Assembly: GCA_003455715.1 (NCBI GenBank)
Contig: DMQJ01000296.1
Span: 615-10,005 of the forward strand
DNA from: Acidimicrobiaceae bacterium
GTDB taxonomy: Bacteria > Actinomycetota > Acidimicrobiia > Acidimicrobiales > Ilumatobacteraceae
Direction of reading: 5' to 3'
Length of the DNA stretch: 9,391 bases
Under the pieces are notes generated by a model. It searched no databases. It saw only the letters and a list, made by a program, of their open reading frames with translations, and was not told the DNA's origin. Position 1 is the stretch's first letter; the number at the start of each line of letters is the position of its first letter. Made by a program: the position numbers and the translations under genes. Positions 5,214 through 9,391 of the stretch are shown one piece after another.

Positions 5214-8200
5214 ATGAGGGCAAAATGGGCGGGCGCACTGGTCGGGTTGAGTTCGCTGATGGGCAGCATCGCGTTGCCCACTTCCACCGTCGCCGCTGCC
5301 GTCACGCCGGTGCGGGCTGTGGTCATCAACGAGCTGTACTACAACGCTGTCGACGGCAACCCGGCCTCCGAGTACATCGAGCTCTACAACCCGACATCGG
5401 GCGCCTACAGCCTGCAGGGCTGGTGTATCGACGGCATCAACTACTGCTTCGGCGCAGGCGCAGCAATGGGACCCGGTGTCATTGTCACCCTGTCGGCTAC
5501 TTCGTACACGGGTGGACTCTCCAACGGTGGCGAGCGCATCCGCCTGCGCGACAACACCGGTGCGGTGATCGACGAAGTGAACTACGACGACTCCGGCGTG
5601 TGGCCCGCCAGCGCCGACGGCGAGGGCTACTCGTTGCAGCGACGCGACGCCACTCAGCCGGGTGACGACCCTGGCAACTGGGCGGCGGCGCCGCCCACAC
5701 CAGGGGCTCGCAACGGTGTGGGTGGCAGGGTGATGCCCTACTTCACCGACGTCAGCCACACCGTGCTGCCAGCACCCAACGCGCCCATCGTGGTCACCGC
5801 TCGTCTGGTGCGCGGCACCGGTGCCACCCTCTTCTACCGCGTCGGGTTCGGGCCGGAGACGCCGCTCGCGATGGCGGCCGCACCGAACGGCATGCTGACT
5901 GCGTCGATCCCTGGCCAGGCCGCCGGCGCCCTCGTGCGGTATCGGCTGGCCGACAACACGCGCGAGTCCGACCGCCGTCGTATGAAGCAATCGTTCTCGC
6001 TCACCACCTGGCCGGTGCAAGGCGACGGCGCCTGGTACACCGGCACCACGGTGGCCACCTCCGCCACCTCCACGCTCCTGCGTTTCGAGTGGTTCATGGA
6101 GGACGCCACCTACAACCAGATGATCCGCGACCTCACACTGCGCGGCGACGACGGGTACCCCTGCGTGGTGGCCTACGGCGGCGCGATCTTCGACAACAGC
6201 AAGGTGCGGGTGAAGGGCCAGGTGTCGCGTACGTTCACCAAGAAGAAGCTGAAGTTCATCCTTGCGCCCGGGCACGAGATGTCGATCCCTGGCGTGCTGC
6301 CCGAGCCGGTCGACGAGTGGGCGATGCACAGCGCGTGGAACGAGAAGTCGTTCCTCCGCGAAACGTTGGCGTCAGAGATGCTCATGCGTGCGGGCGTGCC
6401 CACGTCGCAGGCGTTCCCCGTGCGCCTCGAGCGCAACGGCCAGTTCTACGGCGTGTACACATACGTCGAGCAGCAGGATGGGACGTGGCGCGACCGCTAC
6501 GGCTTCTCCGACGACTACAGCATCTATGAAGTCGGCGGAGGCACCCAGTTCGGGCTGCTGCTGGCGAGCGACGCCAACCTGTCGCAGAACGCGCTCCGAG
6601 CGAAGTACGACAAGGAAACGCGCGAGTGGGAGAACGACAACGCCCTGCGCACCCTCATCGCTTCGATGAACAGCCTCACCGGAGCGGCGAAGAAGGCGTG
6701 GATCTATCGCAACGTCGATGTGCCGTCGCTCGTGAACGCGTTGGCGATGGGCATCGTGCTGCAGCACCACGACTGGGGGCACAAGAACTATCGGTTGGTG
6801 TTCACCCCGCAAGGCAAGTGGATGGTCATCCCCACCGACTTCGACCTCACGTTCGGCCGCAAGGCCACCTTCACCCGCGGGCCGTTCGAAGACTTCGTGG
6901 AGGTGCGCGCCCCCTTCGAGCATCCGGGCACGCCGCTGTTCAACCCCTTCTGGTTCGACGCCGAACTCGACTCGTTGGTCGACCGGCGAGTTCGCACGCT
7001 CACCGAGCAGCTCTTCGACCCCACCTACGTCGAGGGTCGCATTGCTGCCTGGAACGAACTCGTGCGCAACGATGCCGCCATCGACCGGTTCGTGTGGGGA
7101 ACCTACGGTGAGTTCCAGGTTGCCGAGACGGCGGCGTGGGAGATCAACGGCTCGTACGTCGCGCAGCGCCGCACCCAGATCCTCACCACCTATGCAACGA
7201 ACGGTCGGGTGGCGAGGTCGTCGAACCCGGCCTTCCCCGACGTTCGCATCACGGGCGCCGACGCCGTCGGTATGGGCGGTAACCCCGAGCACGTGCTCGT
7301 CGGCAACTTCTCCAGCGAGGTGGTCGACATCAGTGGCTACCGCATCGACGCAATCGATCTGGTGGTGCCCGGTGGCACCGTTCTCCGACCAGGTGTCACC
7401 GCCGTCTTCGCGTCCGACACCGCCACCAACCTCGCCGGCCGGTTCACCAGCTACCTCTACGGCGGTGTGTACGGCGGCGACGTCGCCGACGCCGGCGAAC
7501 TGTTGGTGCTGGCCAAACCCTCGGGCGACCCAGTGCACCAGCTCCGGCACGGACCCGCCCCGGTCGCTCCGCCGCTGTTCGACGTGGTCGTCAACGAGGT
7601 GGCGCCCGTGGGTTCTGGCTTCCTCGACGAGGCCGGCGACGACGAACCGTGGTTCGAACTGTTCAACCGTTCGCCCATCACTGCCCAGCTGGCGGGCGCC
7701 ACCCTGAGCGCAGCCCCAGGCGACACCTGGGTCGTGCCCGCTGGCGTCACCATTCCCCCGGGCGGCCACCTGCTGGTGATCGCCGATGGCGAGACGGGCC
7801 CCACCCACCTGCACGCGCCCACGCTGTTGTCGCCGTCGGGCGGCACGCTCACCCTCGTCGGCCCTGGCGGTTCGCCCGTCAGCGAGTTCACCTACGGCGC
7901 TGCGGTGGCGGCCCGCACCCCCAGCGGGTCGTCGCTGGTGGATCAGCCGGACGTTGCTACCCCTGGCACTGCCAACCCGGTGCCCCGAGCACGCGTGGTG
8001 CTCAACGAGTACAACGGGGTGCGGCCCGACGTGTCGCTGAAGAACGGGGGCTCCGACACCTACTTCGGGGCAGTTGTCGGCAATGGCGGCGACTGGCTGG
8101 AGTTGGTGGTGGTGACCGATCATGTCGACCTGCGCGGTTGGCGACTCGACGTGGTCGACAACGCCGGCGCCGTGCAGCAGATCGTGCTGCCCGACGAACT

Positions 8201-9377
8201 TGGGCTCGCCGACGTGCGAGCGGGCACCATCGTGACCGTCACCGACAACCCGGCAGTGCCCAGCGAGTTCGTGGTTGATGCACTCGACCGGTGGATCAAC
8301 GTCAACGTGGCGGCGCTCGACGTGAGCCACCAGAACACCACGGTCACCATCCTCGACGCCGACGAGCGGGTGGTGTTCGGCCCAGCCGGTGAAGGCGCTC
8401 ACCCGCTGGTCGGTGGCGCCGGCATCGGTAGCGACGAGATCTTCCGCCTCGACCAAAGCCCCACGTTCGCCACGGTGGCCACCGGCCCCTACCTCGACGG
8501 GGTGCAGAGCACCTTCGGGTCGCCCAACGTGCTCAGCGGCGGCGGCGTCCAAGACTTCACCCCACTGCTCGACACCAGCCGACCCGGCACGCCAACGCTG
8601 CTGGGCATCGACGGCTTCGCTCCGGTCATCACCTGGTCGCCGCCGGTGGGAGCCGTTGCCACCGGTTACCGGGTGTACCGCAACGGAGTGCTTGCGGCCA
8701 CCACGGCGGCGCTCGGCTTCCGCGACACGCGCGCCCGTCACGGCACCACGGTGACCTACACCGTGGAGGCGGTGCTGGCCGTCGGCGGGGTCAGCGGGCC
8801 GTCAGGCGGGCTCGCCGTTACGGTGCCCGATCTCGTGCCGCCGACGATGAGTGGGGCCGTCACCTTCACCAACGTCGTTGGCAACTCGATGCGTCTCAAC
8901 TGGCCAGCCGGGTACGACGCAGCCGGAGTGGTGGCGTATCGGGTGTTCATCAATGGCCACTTCGCGGGTGCGACCCCCGGCAACCAGTTGTATCTCGACA
9001 TGCCCAACATGCTCGACATCGCCACCAACGTCGTGGAGGTGTACGCCATCGACGGCGCAGGCCTCCGTTCCGCGCAGCCCGCACGAGGCACCGTTGCGGT
9101 CGGTGACGGCACAGCGCCCGGCCCGGTGCGCGGGGTGTCTCGCTCGGTCGCGCGCACGTCGGTCACCATGTATTGGGGGTTTGCCGCCGACATGTCGTCG
9201 ATCGTGCGCTACGAGGTGCGGCGCATCGACAACGGGCAGGTCGTCTCCACGGCCGGCCACGGCGCGACCTTCACCGGCCTCACCCCGAATACCGCGTACA
9301 CCTTCCACATCGTCGCCATCGACAGCAAAGGCAACGTGGGCAGCCCGGCCATCGTGCAGGTGCGCACCGCCCCCTAA
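5214..9377 (+). CDS. Secreted CotH-kinase protein with lamin-tail and fibronectin type III domains
   Basis: A 1387-residue modular extracellular protein. Residues 1-29 are a signal peptide (Arg/Lys start, hydrophobic core, TVAAA before the likely cut). A lamin-tail domain follows (33-165: VVINELYY, EYIELYNP, LQGWCIDG, GERIRLRD), with Cys71 and Cys78 able to form a disulfide. A beta-sandwich linker covers about 170-265. The CotH kinase domain spans about 285-630: RVKGQVSR (332-339), KKKLKF (343-348), WNEKSFLRETLASEM (375-389), NGQFYGVYTYVEQQD (408-422), HHDWGHKN (518-525) and PTDFDLTFG (540-548); Asp520, Asn525, Asp542 and Asp544 are the likely nucleotide/metal residues. Three more lamin-tail-like stretches (about 675-780, 787-920, 925-1105) and three fibronectin III domains (about 1122-1206, 1207-1298, 1300-1387) complete it. 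No LPXTG, membrane segment or sorting tail is seen. CotH in Bacillus spores phosphorylates coat proteins; the target here is unknown. The start at 5214 was chosen because the signal peptide begins there; the frame is open further upstream but only as pyrR antisense. Confidence 0.93.
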   Translation: MRAKWAGALVGLSSLMGSIALPTSTVAAAVTPVRAVVINELYYNAVDGNPASEYIELYNPTSGAYSLQGWCIDGINYCFGAGAAMGPGVIVTLSATSYTGGLSNGGERIRLRDNTGAVIDEVNYDDSGVWPASADGEGYSLQRRDATQPGDDPGNWAAAPPTPGARNGVGGRVMPYFTDVSHTVLPAPNAPIVVTARLVRGTGATLFYRVGFGPETPLAMAAAPNGMLTASIPGQAAGALVRYRLADNTRESDRRRMKQSFSLTTWPVQGDGAWYTGTTVATSATSTLLRFEWFMEDATYNQMIRDLTLRGDDGYPCVVAYGGAIFDNSKVRVKGQVSRTFTKKKLKFILAPGHEMSIPGVLPEPVDEWAMHSAWNEKSFLRETLASEMLMRAGVPTSQAFPVRLERNGQFYGVYTYVEQQDGTWRDRYGFSDDYSIYEVGGGTQFGLLLASDANLSQNALRAKYDKETREWENDNALRTLIASMNSLTGAAKKAWIYRNVDVPSLVNALAMGIVLQHHDWGHKNYRLVFTPQGKWMVIPTDFDLTFGRKATFTRGPFEDFVEVRAPFEHPGTPLFNPFWFDAELDSLVDRRVRTLTEQLFDPTYVEGRIAAWNELVRNDAAIDRFVWGTYGEFQVAETAAWEINGSYVAQRRTQILTTYATNGRVARSSNPAFPDVRITGADAVGMGGNPEHVLVGNFSSEVVDISGYRIDAIDLVVPGGTVLRPGVTAVFASDTATNLAGRFTSYLYGGVYGGDVADAGELLVLAKPSGDPVHQLRHGPAPVAPPLFDVVVNEVAPVGSGFLDEAGDDEPWFELFNRSPITAQLAGATLSAAPGDTWVVPAGVTIPPGGHLLVIADGETGPTHLHAPTLLSPSGGTLTLVGPGGSPVSEFTYGAAVAARTPSGSSLVDQPDVATPGTANPVPRARVVLNEYNGVRPDVSLKNGGSDTYFGAVVGNGGDWLELVVVTDHVDLRGWRLDVVDNAGAVQQIVLPDELGLADVRAGTIVTVTDNPAVPSEFVVDALDRWINVNVAALDVSHQNTTVTILDADERVVFGPAGEGAHPLVGGAGIGSDEIFRLDQSPTFATVATGPYLDGVQSTFGSPNVLSGGGVQDFTPLLDTSRPGTPTLLGIDGFAPVITWSPPVGAVATGYRVYRNGVLAATTAALGFRDTRARHGTTVTYTVEAVLAVGGVSGPSGGLAVTVPDLVPPTMSGAVTFTNVVGNSMRLNWPAGYDAAGVVAYRVFINGHFAGATPGNQLYLDMPNMLDIATNVVEVYAIDGAGLRSAQPARGTVAVGDGTAPGPVRGVSRSVARTSVTMYWGFAADMSSIVRYEVRRIDNGQVVSTAGHGATFTGLTPNTAYTFHIVAIDSKGNVGSPAIVQVRTAP

Positions 9378-9391
9378 TGGGAGTCGACCCC

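Noticed and set aside
5139..6329. 396-residue open frame on the minus strand across the pyr promoter region and the CotH N-terminus
   Set aside because: It would run through the intergenic region and end beside the PyrR hairpin, and its sequence has no family features. It is antisense to the signal peptide and first lamin-tail domain.
6372..8741. 789-residue open frame on the minus strand inside the CotH gene
   Set aside because: The translation is low-complexity Val/Gly/His/Arg-rich with no recognisable motif, and it opposes a strand with clear lamin-tail and CotH motifs. It is a codon-bias shadow.

Overview
The window looks like chromosomal DNA from a high-GC Gram-positive (actinobacterial) genome. 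The signs are strong G/C bias at third codon positions, a pyrR-pyrB-pyrC gene order, a probable leaderless gene, and a large secreted CotH/lamin-tail/fibronectin protein. I suspect a class Acidimicrobiia lineage (Ilumatobacter/Microthrix-like), but that is an inference from general gene style and not a sequence match. No mobile element, tRNA, rRNA or CRISPR array was seen.

Layout. (1) At the left edge is the C-terminal part of a type I methionine aminopeptidase on the + strand. (2) Converging on it, and overlapping its end by 14 bp, is a minus-strand operon from 5102 down to 336. It encodes PyrR (regulator/uracil phosphoribosyltransferase), PyrB (aspartate carbamoyltransferase catalytic chain), PyrC (class I dihydroorotase) and a membrane acyltransferase with a C-terminal SGNH domain. 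Each of the three junctions is an ATGA overlap, so the acyltransferase sits in the pyrimidine operon as a tightly coupled last gene. The usual downstream partners carA, carB and pyrF are not next to pyrC here. (3) A 111-bp divergent intergenic region (5103-5213) holds a near-perfect PyrR-binding hairpin in the pyr leader, four nucleotides before the Shine-Dalgarno of pyrR, and candidate promoters for both directions. (4) The right 45% is one + strand gene for a 1387-residue secreted protein: signal peptide, lamin-tail domain, beta-sandwich linker, CotH-type kinase domain, about three more lamin-tail-like domains and three fibronectin type III domains, with no visible cell-wall or membrane anchor.

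How they may work together. PyrB and PyrC catalyse the second and third steps of UMP synthesis. PyrR bound to uridine nucleotides should bind the leader hairpin and block translation of its own gene; through the ATGA overlaps this should also lower PyrB, PyrC and the acyltransferase. This would place a surface-acylation enzyme under pyrimidine control, which is the most interesting hypothesis in the window. The CotH protein is divergent from the operon and nothing in the sequence ties it functionally to pyrimidines.
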